Source of the DNA: Rikenella microfusus
Lineage (GTDB): Bacteria; Bacteroidota; Bacteroidia; Bacteroidales; VadinHA17
Reading direction: 5' to 3'
NCBI GenBank assembly: GCA_022736275.1
Contig: DZBJ01000003.1
Span: 70,727 to 134,726 of the forward strand
DNA: 64,000 bases
Under the pieces are notes generated by a model. That model was not told where the DNA came from, made no database searches, and worked only from the letters and a program-made list of their open reading frames with translations. The position numbers and the translations under genes are program-made. How positions within the stretch are numbered: the first letter of the stretch is position 1; each line of letters begins with the position of its first letter. This document shows positions 1 through 8,318 of the stretch, one piece after another.

Positions 1-317
1 TACCCGTGCCGCTGTTCCGCGACAGGATACCCGTGATTGTAGACAGGGTTACAACCCTGTGCGGGCCGGGTGAACTCATTGACGTGATCATAACCGAGAG
101 AGGGATAGCCATAAACCCCCGCAGGCAGGACCTGCTGGACTCAGTGAAAGGCAAGGGGTTGCCGCTGGTGACCATCGAAGAGCTGAAGGAGACTGCGGAA
201 AAGTTATGCGGCAAACCTGAGAAAGCCTCTGTGGATGAAAGGGTGGTGGCCGCCATCAAATGGGTTGACGGCACCGTGATAGACGCGGTTCGTAAAGTAA
301 AGAAACAGACTAACTGA
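1..317 (+). CDS. citF: Citrate lyase alpha subunit, 3' end (partial)
   Basis: The C-terminal ~105 residues of a citrate lyase alpha subunit (citrate:acetyl-ACP transferase), cut by the left window edge; the frame is open to base 3. Seen: the run RDRVTT-like '[12 protein letters not shown]', then '[12 protein letters not shown]' and the closing '[12 protein letters not shown]', all typical of the CitF C-terminus. Known: CitF swaps acetyl for citrate on the acyl carrier subunit, after which CitE cleaves citrate to oxaloacetate and acetate. Only 8 bases separate its stop from a rubredoxin gene, so the two are probably cotranscribed. The other citrate lyase subunits should lie to the left of the window. 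Confidence 0.85.
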   Translation, partial: PVPLFRDRIPVIVDRVTTLCGPGELIDVIITERGIAINPRRQDLLDSVKGKGLPLVTIEELKETAEKLCGKPEKASVDERVVAAIKWVDGTVIDAVRKVKKQTN

Positions 318-325
318 TTGGACTT

Positions 326-487
326 ATGAAAAGATACAGGTGTCCGGTGTGCGGATATATTTATGATCCCGCCATTGGCGATCCGCACAGTGATGTTGAA
401 CCGGGAACTTCCTTTGAAGCCTTGCCGCCGGGATGGTCATGCCCTGTTTGCAGCGCCCCTCCCGATGAGTTTGAGGAGTACGATTAG
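326..487 (+). CDS. Rubredoxin
   Basis: A 53-residue rubredoxin. Seen: two CPxC knuckles, CPVC at residues 6-9 and CPVC at 39-42, with the family's 'GYIYDP' after the first and '[10 protein letters not shown]' around the second; length matches the usual 52-55 residues. The four cysteines bind one iron atom for single-electron transfer in the cytoplasm, commonly to oxygen or peroxide-detoxifying enzymes in anaerobes. It follows citF by 8 bases. Its stop codon overlaps the stop of the convergent pepD gene (485-487 against 484-486), so there is no room for a separate terminator. Confidence 0.95.
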   Translation: MKRYRCPVCGYIYDPAIGDPHSDVEPGTSFEALPPGWSCPVCSAPPDEFEEYD

Positions 488-1950
488 GATTTTTCCTCAG
501 GGATGTTCCTCAGGACATCAATGAGAAGATCCCAGAACATCTGAACAGTCTCTATCTCTATCTTCTCCTCGGGAGTATGAGCTCCACTGATGGTGGGTCC
601 GAATGAAATCATGTCAATGCCCTTGTACTTCTCAAGTATCAGTCCGCATTCAAGCCCGGCATGAATGGCCTTTACCTGTGGCACCTTGCCGAAAAGCTTG
701 CGGTATGAGTCAATCAGCAACCTCAGGATAGCCGAATTCATGTTGGGTTTCCATCCGGGGTAGCCGTCAGAATGGGTGACCTTCGCACCGGCAAGGTCGA
801 AACTTGCCTCAGCTTTCATGGCTGCATAATTCTTTTCCTCCTCCGATGAGCTCCGCTGCGTTGTGACCACATGGATCATGTTGTCTGAGGTGAGACGTAT
901 GGTCGCAAGATTGCTCGATGTCTCAACAAGGTCAGGAATCTCCTTTGACCACCCCAGCACCCCGTGGGGCACAATGCTCAGCGCACCCAGAAGCCGGTGC
1001 TGGGTATGTGCATCCATGACGGTCTCCGGCAGGTCAGCCGGAGTAGCCGACACCTTCAGCTCGGACTCCAGAGCGCCCAACTCATCCCTGACAAGGAGAT
1101 TGTATGCGGCGGTATCAGCAAGGATCTGCTCTTCATGGGCCGGATTGAAGGTGACGGTCACAAAAGCTTCCCTCGGAATAGCATTGCGGAGGTTGCCTCC
1201 TGTAAAATTGCTGAGGAGAACGCCGTACTTCTTTTCGAGATCCTGGAGAAGCCTTGAGATTACCTTTATCGAGTTGCCATAACCTTTGTGAATCTCATCT
1301 CCGGAATGACCTCCGTGGAGGCCGGTGACGGAAATGTTCATCGCCCTGTGGCCCGGGGTTACCTTTTCCGGTGCATACGGAAGTATCGCCTGGGTGTCTA
1401 TCCCGCCGGCACATCCGATGAAAAGGATTCCTTCATCCTCAGAATCGAGGTTCAGCAATATACGACCTGAGAAGAAATCAGGCTGCAGGTTTATAGCACC
1501 TGTCATCCCCGACTCCTCGTCAACGGTAAAGAGGCATTCAATGCGTCCCAGCTGCAGCCAGGGATCAGTAAGAACTGCCATCTGTGCGGCAATGCCTATC
1601 CCGTCATCTGCCCCCAGCGTTGTCCCGCTTGCACTGACCCACTTCCCGACAATGACCGGGACAATGGGATCTGTAGCCCAATTGTGCGGATGTGATGAAT
1701 TCTTCTCTCCAACCATGTCGAGATGGCTCTGAAGCACTACTGTGCTGACCTTCTCCTTCCCCGGCGCGGCTTCCCTGGTTATTAATATATTTCCTACACT
1801 GTCTTCTTTGGCATCAAGATTATTCATTCGCGCAAATTCAAGCATATACTCCCTTATGCGCCCCTCATTCTTCGATAACCTGGGTATTCTGCATATCTCT
1901 TCAAAGTAGCTCCATACCCTCCTGGGCTTAATATCCCCCAATACACCCAT
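484..1950 (-). CDS. pepD: Cytosol non-specific dipeptidase (M20C aminoacyl-histidine dipeptidase)
   Basis: A 488-residue PepD-family zinc peptidase that hydrolyses dipeptides in the cytoplasm. Seen: the metal motif QSHLDMV with His76 and Asp78, '[10 protein letters not shown]' with the bridging Asp115, and 'TVDEESG' with the catalytic/metal Glu pair at 145-146; a lid domain lies between about residues 200 and 390. Length agrees with E. coli PepD (485). No signal peptide. It is transcribed alone, divergent from the isocitrate dehydrogenase-like gene and convergent with rubredoxin, whose stop codon it overlaps. The start at 1950 gives the family's typical N-terminus '[13 protein letters not shown]'. 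Confidence 0.93.
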   Translation of the reverse strand: MGVLGDIKPRRVWSYFEEICRIPRLSKNEGRIREYMLEFARMNNLDAKEDSVGNILITREAAPGKEKVSTVVLQSHLDMVGEKNSSHPHNWATDPIVPVIVGKWVSASGTTLGADDGIGIAAQMAVLTDPWLQLGRIECLFTVDEESGMTGAINLQPDFFSGRILLNLDSEDEGILFIGCAGGIDTQAILPYAPEKVTPGHRAMNISVTGLHGGHSGDEIHKGYGNSIKVISRLLQDLEKKYGVLLSNFTGGNLRNAIPREAFVTVTFNPAHEEQILADTAAYNLLVRDELGALESELKVSATPADLPETVMDAHTQHRLLGALSIVPHGVLGWSKEIPDLVETSSNLATIRLTSDNMIHVVTTQRSSSEEEKNYAAMKAEASFDLAGAKVTHSDGYPGWKPNMNSAILRLLIDSYRKLFGKVPQVKAIHAGLECGLILEKYKGIDMISFGPTISGAHTPEEKIEIETVQMFWDLLIDVLRNIPEEKS

Positions 1951-1990
1951 TATTTAACTCAATTAAAAACGTTTTCAATGATTTAAGCGG

Positions 1991-1998
1991 CAAATATA
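1991..1998 (-). promoter_or_regulatory. Possible Bacteroidota -7 box for pepD
   Basis: The minus strand reads TATATTTG here, a perfect fit to the Bacteroidota -7 consensus TAnnTTTG, about 40 bases before the pepD start. I see no good -33 TTG at the usual 18-22 base spacing (the nearest TTG is only 14 bases upstream), so this is a partial match. Confidence 0.35.
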
Positions 1999-2109
1999 GT
2001 TTTTTTCCCGCGCAACGATTATGAATTTTACATGCTTAAACTCTTTTTTTTAACTCAGGAAAAACTATATTTTTACGGGAGACGAAAAAATAGAGAAAAG
2101 GGTAAAACT

Positions 2110-3306
2110 ATGGCTAAACGTACAATTGTTGCACTGCCGGGTGATGGCATCGGAGCAGTGGTTCTGAAGCAGGCCCTCCGCGTACTTGATGCGGCAGGAT
2201 TTGAAGCTGAATATGTATATGGTGATATCGGATGGGATTTCTGGTGCCGCGAAGGGAATCCCCTTCCTCAGCGCACCATTGACCTGATAGCACAGCACAA
2301 AATTGCACTCTTCGGAGCAATAACATCCAAACCCAAGGACGATGCGACCGCGGAGCTGTCACCTGAACTGCAGGGCAAAGGCTTTACCTACAGCAGCCCG
2401 ATAGTGGGCCTCAGGCAACACTTCGGACTTGACATCTGCGTAAGGCCGTGCCGGAGCTATAAGGGCAACCCGCTTAACTTCATCCGCCGGGGGAAAGATG
2501 GCAACCCTGAAGAACCCATGGTTGACGTGGTTATTTTCAGACAGAACACCGAAGGCCTCTACGGAGGAGTGGAGTGGTCAAATCCTCCCCAACAGGTTTA
2601 TGACGCACTGATGACTCACCCCAAGTTCCGTGAAAACTTCGGATGGTGTCCGAAAGAGGAGCTGGCTGTGTCAACCAGGATATTTACAAAAAAATATACC
2701 GAACGAATAGTAAGGGCTGCGTTCGATCATGCAGTCAAGTTCGGATACAAATCGGTAACCGTCTGCGAGAAGCCCAATGTGATACGCGAGACATCAGGTC
2801 TCATGTGGAAGATAGCCAAGGATATGCAGAAGAATGAGTTTCCTGCCATCCAGCTCTGGAACACGAACATCGATGCCCAGATGATGTGGCTGACAAAGAA
2901 TCCTGAAGATTATGGCGTGATCGTGGCTGGCAACATGTTCGGAGATATCGTCTCAGACGCTTTTGCAGGTCTTATAGGCGGACTGGGTTTTGCGTGCAGC
3001 GCGCAGTTTTCCGAAGATGGCATCGGAGTGTTCGAACCGACACACGGATCGGCTCCCAAGTATGCCGGTTACAGCACTCCCATTGTGAACCCGGTGGCCA
3101 TGATTGAGTCAGCATGCATGATGCTTGATTATATTGACCGGAAACCGGTTGCCGCCCGCATTCGCCAGGCGATAGCCGAAGTGATTGAGGAGGGAAAGGT
3201 AAAGACCTATGATATGATGAAGTTCACCGGGAAACAGGAGGTGATTGACATGGGTGCAGCTTCTACCATACAGATGACAGACGCCATTATTGCAAGAATA
3301 AAATAG
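2110..3306 (+). CDS. Isocitrate/isopropylmalate dehydrogenase family protein (probable isocitrate dehydrogenase)
   Basis: Beta-decarboxylating dehydrogenase that oxidises a 2-hydroxy-3-carboxy acid with NAD(P). Seen: N-terminal 'VALPGDGIG', the substrate loop 'RPCRSYKG', 'VIFRQNTEGLYGG', the metal-binding stretch 'GNMFGDIVSDAFAGLIGGLG' and the cofactor loop 'EPTHGSAPKYAG'. The open frame extends to 2032, but I place the start at the ATG at 2110: it gives the family N-terminus 'MAKRTIVALPGDGIG' at 398 residues and has purine-rich sequence just upstream, while the extra 26 residues are lysine/phenylalanine-rich and atypical. Isocitrate is the likeliest substrate, and the citrate lyase gene nearby fits, but cofactor choice cannot be fixed by eye. 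Confidence 0.85.
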   Translation: MAKRTIVALPGDGIGAVVLKQALRVLDAAGFEAEYVYGDIGWDFWCREGNPLPQRTIDLIAQHKIALFGAITSKPKDDATAELSPELQGKGFTYSSPIVGLRQHFGLDICVRPCRSYKGNPLNFIRRGKDGNPEEPMVDVVIFRQNTEGLYGGVEWSNPPQQVYDALMTHPKFRENFGWCPKEELAVSTRIFTKKYTERIVRAAFDHAVKFGYKSVTVCEKPNVIRETSGLMWKIAKDMQKNEFPAIQLWNTNIDAQMMWLTKNPEDYGVIVAGNMFGDIVSDAFAGLIGGLGFACSAQFSEDGIGVFEPTHGSAPKYAGYSTPIVNPVAMIESACMMLDYIDRKPVAARIRQAIAEVIEEGKVKTYDMMKFTGKQEVIDMGAASTIQMTDAIIARIK

Positions 3307-3312
3307 CCAATC

Positions 3313-3864
3313 ATGACCGAAGAGATTATTAAACTGTGGCCTGAACTGGAATGGATCAGCAACCCGGATCTGAGGGAGAAGACCGCGCGGACATGGGAGG
3401 TGGCACTGGAACGAAGCGTACTCACGGCCGGGGACCTGAACCGTATCCCATTCACCCTGCTCTGCGGACCTGACCTTAAGGTAACATTTATGGATCACAA
3501 GAGATGTGTGGTGCACATAGCCAGGGATGCCGGAGAAAAAATGAACTCATTCTTCCGCGATGACCTGCCCGTGAATATGGATGTCCTGATCTCAGGCGCA
3601 ATCCTTGCCGATGTTGGCAAAATGCTTGAATACGAGCTCGATGCCAGTGGCAAAGCCGTACAGGGCAAGTACGGCCAGTATCTCAGGCATCCTTTCTCAG
3701 GAGTAAGTCTTGCCGAGGAGTGCGGCATGCCACCGGAGGTTTGTCATATAATCGCCGCCCATGCTCATGAGGGCGACCTTGTGAAGCGGACGACAGAAGC
3801 CTACATTGTGCATCACGCCGACTTTATGACCTTCCTGCCGTTTAAGAGCAGACTGATCGTATGA
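3313..3864 (+). CDS. HD-superfamily-like protein with altered HD doublet
   Basis: A 183-residue cytoplasmic protein resembling HD-domain phosphohydrolases. Seen: an early 'DHKRCVVHIA', then 'AILADVGKMLEYE' where the family usually has a His-Asp doublet (HDvGK), then 'HPFSG', 'IIAAHAHEGD' and a late 'HHADF' aspartate. So the doublet His is Ala, while the other candidate metal ligands remain. It starts 6 bases after the isocitrate dehydrogenase-like gene and is probably cotranscribed. Its stop codon lies inside a perfect 13-bp inverted repeat (3846-3875). Substrate is unknown; the change may mean lost or altered metal binding, or a subfamily norm. Confidence 0.7.
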   Translation: MTEEIIKLWPELEWISNPDLREKTARTWEVALERSVLTAGDLNRIPFTLLCGPDLKVTFMDHKRCVVHIARDAGEKMNSFFRDDLPVNMDVLISGAILADVGKMLEYELDASGKAVQGKYGQYLRHPFSGVSLAEECGMPPEVCHIIAAHAHEGDLVKRTTEAYIVHHADFMTFLPFKSRLIV

Positions 3865-3875
3865 TCAGTCTGCTC
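3846..3875. terminator. Perfect 13-bp inverted repeat between convergent genes
   Basis: Arms 3846-3858 and 3863-3875 are exact reverse complements with a 4-base loop (GTAT). The repeat spans the stop codon of the HD-like gene and sits between it and the convergent GH2 gene. There is no T-tract on either side, so intrinsic termination is uncertain; the structure could still mark or protect the 3' ends of both transcripts. Confidence 0.45.
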
Positions 3876-3877
3876 GT

Positions 3878-3958
3878 CAGTCTTCAGTCTTCAGTCTTCA
3901 GCCGCCAGTCAATCAATCACTTGCCCTCTGCTGACTGCTGACTGCCGACTGCCGACTG
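3878..3958. repeat. Two opposed arrays of 7-bp tandem repeats
   Basis: On the plus strand CAGTCTT is repeated three times (3878-3898) followed by degenerate units CAGCCGC and CAGTCAA. On the minus strand the right-hand array reads CAGTCGG, CAGTCGG, CAGTCAG, CAGTCAG (3958 down to 3931) and then CAGAGGG. Both arrays share the core CAGTC but point toward each other. The right array lies inside the 3' end of the GH2 gene and encodes its last residues. Confidence 0.85.
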
Positions 3959-5770
3959 GAACATTGCCTTCCGCACGTTGGCGAAGCCCATCTTGTCAAC
4001 CTTACGGTCATAGGTCATAAGACCGTTGGTCTCGGTCTCCACATCAGTGGTCTGCGTATAAACCGAAGCGCTCAGGCCTTTCTCCTCAACCAGCTGTCTT
4101 ACAACCGTATAGAACTGTTCATATTTTCTGAGCAGGCCGGTGCTGTCACTCATTTTCTCGTAACCCCAGTTCTTCTGTTCCCAGGTGTGACCCTGCACGG
4201 GAAGCCCAAGTCCTCCGAACTCACCAAGCACAAGGGCTCTCTCTTTTTCAGCAGGAGGCGCCACCGGCTCCGGATAATGATGCACATCCATCACGTCACC
4301 TGTCCCCCGGTCAGTCCAGCCAGATGCACTGTTCACAAGGCGGGTGGTGTCATACAATGAGAAATATTCTGTCACTGCCGGAGTGTCATACTGACCCCAG
4401 CCCTCGTTGTAAATGACCCACATCACAATGGAGGGATAATTGAATTTGGTATCAATCATCCTTGTGAGCTCGGTCATGAAGATGGCAGAATCAGCAGCAC
4501 CTTTGGTTATATCCGGCTTGTCACCCCAGATATACTCATCGCCGCTGGGCATGTCCTGCCATACGAGCATACCCAGCCGGTCAGTATGGTAATAGAATCT
4601 CCTGTTCTCAACCTTGACATGCTTGCGCATCATATTGAATCCCATCTTCTTCAGCATCTCAATGTCGTACTTCATGGCTTCGTCTGAAGGCGGTGTGTAC
4701 AGTCCGTCAGGCCAGAAGCCCTGGTCGAGAGGCCCGTTCTGCCACAGAAAGCGATTGTTGAGGAAGATTCTCGTGAAGCCGTCATCCGTGATACCCAGAG
4801 ATATCTTTCGCATCCCGGCATATGAACTGACTTCGTCGGTTACGGCACCACCGGTGATGAGTCTGACATCCAGATCGTAGAGGTGGGGATTGGCGGGGCT
4901 CCAGAGCTTTGTATCTTTTATTTCGAGTGTTATCGGTGTACCAGCTATACCTGATGCTACTGATATCGTTTCACTGCCTGTCCTGACCGTCACCTCCGCC
5001 AGCGAGGGGGCCATGTCTAGGGGCGGGCACCCTTCGGGTCCGTGACAGCGCTCCTCCATCACTGTTACGGACAGTGTGCTGTTGTCAATGTCGGACACAA
5101 TGCGCAGATCGCCGATCCATGACTTCTCAACAGGCTCAATCCATACGCTCTGCCATATGCCGCTGGTGGATGTGTACCAGATGCCACCCGGGGCAGTCAC
5201 CTGCTTGCCCCTTGGCTGCGGGCCCCTGTCAGTGGGGTCAGTGACCCTGACAACCAACATGTGTTTTCTCCCTTCAGAAAGGAACGGGGTTATGTTGCAG
5301 GAAAAAGGATCATATCCTCCCTGATGGCTTATGGCGAAGTTGTCATCAACCCATACTGTCGTCTCCCAGTCGGATGCCTCAAAATTCAGCAGGAGTTGCC
5401 TCCCATCCCAGCTCCGCGGAATGGTAAACTCACGCGAATACCAGAGGGCAAGCGAGTCACTCATCCTGAGCCTGACACCTGAAAGTGCGGATTCGACAGG
5501 GTAGGGGACCAGTATTCTGCCCTGGGGAGCAGGACGATCTTCTTCCTTTCTGCAGATGGCGTAGTCCCACAATCCGTTCAGACTCATCCAGTCGCCCCTC
5601 ACCAGTCCTGGCCTCGGATACTCCGGCCACGGCGAAGAGGGGTCAATATTCTCACCCCAGACAGTAAAAAGAGGGTTATCGGCCGGTTGCCATGCCGGGC
5701 TTCTGTCGCTGGTACAAAATGTCATCACCCCTGCCAATGCAACAAGGGCCACGATTAATTTAAGCTTCAT
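3917..5770 (-). CDS. Glycoside hydrolase family 2 protein, exported
   Basis: A 617-residue GH2 enzyme (beta-galactosidase/glucuronidase/mannosidase clan). Seen: an N-terminal signal-like segment with Cys19 (the residue before it is Phe, so lipidation is doubtful), a jelly-roll sugar-binding domain (~55-215), an Ig-like domain (~215-325) and a TIM barrel. The acid/base is in 'IYNEGWGQ' (Glu456) and the nucleophile in 'LGEFGGLG' (Glu517). It probably removes a terminal beta-linked sugar in the periplasm or at the surface; the exact sugar cannot be told. Odd: the last ~13 residues (QSAVGSQQSAEGK) are the translation of a 7-bp repeat array, so the native stop appears replaced. Transcribed toward the HD-like gene. 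Confidence 0.88.
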   Translation of the reverse strand: MKLKLIVALVALAGVMTFCTSDRSPAWQPADNPLFTVWGENIDPSSPWPEYPRPGLVRGDWMSLNGLWDYAICRKEEDRPAPQGRILVPYPVESALSGVRLRMSDSLALWYSREFTIPRSWDGRQLLLNFEASDWETTVWVDDNFAISHQGGYDPFSCNITPFLSEGRKHMLVVRVTDPTDRGPQPRGKQVTAPGGIWYTSTSGIWQSVWIEPVEKSWIGDLRIVSDIDNSTLSVTVMEERCHGPEGCPPLDMAPSLAEVTVRTGSETISVASGIAGTPITLEIKDTKLWSPANPHLYDLDVRLITGGAVTDEVSSYAGMRKISLGITDDGFTRIFLNNRFLWQNGPLDQGFWPDGLYTPPSDEAMKYDIEMLKKMGFNMMRKHVKVENRRFYYHTDRLGMLVWQDMPSGDEYIWGDKPDITKGAADSAIFMTELTRMIDTKFNYPSIVMWVIYNEGWGQYDTPAVTEYFSLYDTTRLVNSASGWTDRGTGDVMDVHHYPEPVAPPAEKERALVLGEFGGLGLPVQGHTWEQKNWGYEKMSDSTGLLRKYEQFYTVVRQLVEEKGLSASVYTQTTDVETETNGLMTYDRKVDKMGFANVRKAMFQSAVGSQQSAEGK

Positions 5771-5790
5771 GACGGAATTATGTTTAAGGA

Positions 5791-7704
5791 TCAGCCGAGT
5801 TTCATCTTCTCAACCTCTTCCATGTTGCGTTCATTGTACGAAATTTTGCCTATTGGAGTGTATAGCCAGCCGATAAGGTCACTGTATCTCTCGGTTATCT
5901 TGCCTCTCACGATCTTCATGGTGGAGTTCATCATACCATTCTCTTCATTGAAGCTGTCGTTGAGGATGCCAAGGGCTACCGGCAGCCACCGGTGCGGGAA
6001 CATGTGACCGTACTTGCCATTGATGCGGTACTCATTGACCTCATTCTCAATAAGATTGAGAACGGCGCGCTTACCTTCCTCAGTTGTTGCAGAGAGGTTG
6101 CGGTCTTCAAGGTATACCTTAAGGGCATGCTGATTCGGAACGATCAGGGCCACCGTATAAGGTTTCTGGTTGTTGTACAGCATGCACTGGTCAATATATT
6201 TCGATTGTTCGCTTATAGCCTCTTCGATTCCTTCAGGACTGAATTTTTCTCCGTCATCGGCGATAAGGAGACTCTTGAACCTCCCCATCACATAGAGGAA
6301 TCCATCCTCAGACATGTATCCCATGTCTCCGGTGTAGAGCCTTCCGTCACGGAGCGCTTCCCTTGTGGAAGTCTCATTTTTCCAATAGCCGTACATGACG
6401 TTTCCTCCCCTGATGACTATCTCTCCCTTCTGTCCTGCCGGCAGTTCATTGCCGTTATCGTCACAGATCTTCAGCTCCATGTTGTTCACAAGAAAGCCTG
6501 ATGACCCCAGCTTATGTCTCTTTGCCGAGTTGGACGAGATAATGGGAGCAGCCTCCGAGAGTCCGTAACCCTGGTACATTGGTGTGCCGATGGCATAGAA
6601 GAAGCGCTGCAGTTCGATGTCGAGAAGTGCTCCCCCTCCTATGAAGAAATCGAGCTCTCCGCCGAATGCCTCACGCACCTTCGAGAAGAGGATCCTGTCA
6701 AACAGGTTGAGAAGGGGTTTCTTAATCTTCTGTATGCCTGTGCCCTTGTTGTATCCCTCCTTATTGTAGGAATATGCCATCTTGAGTGCAAAATTAAAGA
6801 GTGCTTCGCTTACTTTGCCTTTCTCCTTTATGGCCTTTTCGATCGACTTGCGGAAGTTCTTTGCAAGGGCAGGCACACTCATCAGCAGGTTTGGCTTGAT
6901 CTCCTTCATGCAGACCGGAATATTGCGCAATGTCTCCATGGGGGTCTTACCCACCTTCACCGAGGCGATGCTGGCTCCCTTGCCCATGAAGGCGTAGATG
7001 CCTGCCGTATGAGCGAATGAGTGGTCCCACGGCAGAATAAGAAGTGTCTTGTAGTACTGCGGAATATCCATCAGACTGTATGACTGGTACACGTTCGTCA
7101 CATAGTTGCCGTGGGTCAGGATTATACCCTTCGGGTCAGCCGTTGTGCCTGAAGTGTAGCATATATTGGCGAAATCGGAAGCGGTGATCGAAGAGGTGAA
7201 CTCTTCAAACGACTTCCTGTTGGCTGGATTCTCAAGCCACTCACGCCCGGTTTTCCTTACCTCGTTGAAATGAATCTGTGCGTCGGAATACTCTTCCCTG
7301 GGATCCATGAAAATAACCTTTGCAACATCAGGGCACTTGTCTATGATCTCAAGGATCTTAGGTGCCTGAGTGCTTGATGTGATGACCATCTTTGAGCCTG
7401 AATGAATGAGGCGGAATTTTATCTCCTCGGGATTCAGCTTTATGGAGAGAGGGACATTTATACCGCCGGCATATAGTATTCCCAGTTCTCCTATAACCCA
7501 ACTATTGCGGCCATCGGCAAGCATGCTGACACGGTCACCCTTTTTTATTCCAAGCTGCATCAGCCCTGCACCGAACTCCTGAACCTGGCGCCTTGTCTCC
7601 TGGTAAGTGGTCCCCTCATACTTGTCCTGAAGCTTCTCCCACAGGTAAATATTGGATGCATATTTTTCAACATTTTCTTCAAAAAACCGGATCAGTGATT
7701 TCAT
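5791..7704 (-). CDS. Long-chain fatty acid--CoA ligase family (AMP-binding) enzyme
   Basis: A 637-residue ANL-superfamily acyl-CoA synthetase that adenylates a fatty acid and transfers it to CoA. Seen: the phosphate-binding loop 'CYTSGTTADPKGI' near residue 185, 'GYGLSEAAP' (A5 motif), 'LYTGDMGYMSEDGFLYVMGR' (A7/A8 hinge region) and a C-terminal lid domain. The C-terminus is longer than in FadD and ends 'YNERNMEEVEKMKLG', as in the Bacteroidota/Delta-type ligases of about 600-640 residues. Chain-length preference is unknown. It is 20 bases upstream of the GH2 gene on the same strand, so readthrough is possible although the functions differ. Confidence 0.88.
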   Translation of the reverse strand: MKSLIRFFEENVEKYASNIYLWEKLQDKYEGTTYQETRRQVQEFGAGLMQLGIKKGDRVSMLADGRNSWVIGELGILYAGGINVPLSIKLNPEEIKFRLIHSGSKMVITSSTQAPKILEIIDKCPDVAKVIFMDPREEYSDAQIHFNEVRKTGREWLENPANRKSFEEFTSSITASDFANICYTSGTTADPKGIILTHGNYVTNVYQSYSLMDIPQYYKTLLILPWDHSFAHTAGIYAFMGKGASIASVKVGKTPMETLRNIPVCMKEIKPNLLMSVPALAKNFRKSIEKAIKEKGKVSEALFNFALKMAYSYNKEGYNKGTGIQKIKKPLLNLFDRILFSKVREAFGGELDFFIGGGALLDIELQRFFYAIGTPMYQGYGLSEAAPIISSNSAKRHKLGSSGFLVNNMELKICDDNGNELPAGQKGEIVIRGGNVMYGYWKNETSTREALRDGRLYTGDMGYMSEDGFLYVMGRFKSLLIADDGEKFSPEGIEEAISEQSKYIDQCMLYNNQKPYTVALIVPNQHALKVYLEDRNLSATTEEGKRAVLNLIENEVNEYRINGKYGHMFPHRWLPVALGILNDSFNEENGMMNSTMKIVRGKITERYSDLIGWLYTPIGKISYNERNMEEVEKMKLG

Positions 7705-7790
7705 CTTAAACTTCCTTTTTGACGGGTTTTACAATTGTGATCTAATATAGAAAAGAATTGGGGAGTACCGGCATGTTTCAGCAGTTTTCA

Positions 7791-7821
7791 TTGCATTTTT
7801 AAGCTATTATCCCTACCTTTA
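7791..7821 (+). promoter_or_regulatory. Bacteroidota-type promoter for the SPOR gene
   Basis: TTG at 7791-7793 and TACCTTTA at 7814-7821 are separated by 20 bases. This fits the Bacteroidota -33/-7 pattern (TTTG, TAnnTTTG) with one mismatch in the -7 box, and lies 30 bases before the SPOR lipoprotein start. Confidence 0.5.
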
Positions 7822-7850
7822 TCCTTTGTTTCAATGAAAAACTGTCATTT

Positions 7851-8318
7851 ATGAACAAACTTTCCTTACTGCTGCTTGCGGGGATACTTCTGCTCGCCCC
7901 TTCATGTGATTTTATGAAAAGCATCAACCCTTTCGGAAAGAAGGCAAGGGAGACTGAAGCCCTGAGGCAGCAGCAGGAGGCATTCCGCGTTGCCGACTCC
8001 ATCAGGGTTGTCAATGAGGAAAAGGCTGAGGCTGAACGTGCGCGCCAGGCAGAGCTTGCCAGGATAGCTCAGGAGGAAACTCAGGCTGCGTCAGGTTATC
8101 ACGTCATTGTAGGCAGTTTCCTGACTCCTGCCTATGCGGATGCCTGGCTGGAACATATTAAGGGATTTGGCTATGATGCCAGAATCGTTAATATGAACGG
8201 CGGGAAATGGCAGCTTGTCTCAGCCAGGTCATTCGCTGACCTGCATGCCGCATGGAATGCGCTTGGCACCATACAGGATAACATCAACAGCGAAGCCTGG
8301 GTTTACAGGCAGGAGTGA
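7851..8318 (+). CDS. SPOR-domain lipoprotein
   Basis: A 155-residue exported protein. Seen: a lipoprotein signal ending at Cys19 ('LLAPSC'), a highly charged helical stretch (~30-80, glutamate/alanine/arginine-rich, probably coiled coil) and a C-terminal SPOR domain (~82-153) beginning 'GYHVIVGSFLTPAYADAWLEHI'. SPOR domains bind denuded septal peptidoglycan glycan strands, so a role at the division site or in wall remodelling is expected. Its stop abuts the stop of the convergent purA gene with no gap. A good Bacteroidota-type promoter lies just upstream. Confidence 0.85.
   Translation: MNKLSLLLLAGILLLAPSCDFMKSINPFGKKARETEALRQQQEAFRVADSIRVVNEEKAEAERARQAELARIAQEETQAASGYHVIVGSFLTPAYADAWLEHIKGFGYDARIVNMNGGKWQLVSARSFADLHAAWNALGTIQDNINSEAWVYRQE

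Noticed and set aside
863-1282. Plus-strand open frame of 139 codons opposite pepD
   Set aside because: It is antisense to a full, motif-complete gene, has no family features and is one of many shadow frames in this GC-balanced DNA.
3878-3958. Heptamer arrays as a CRISPR array
   Set aside because: Units are 7 bases with no spacers, and no cas genes are nearby.
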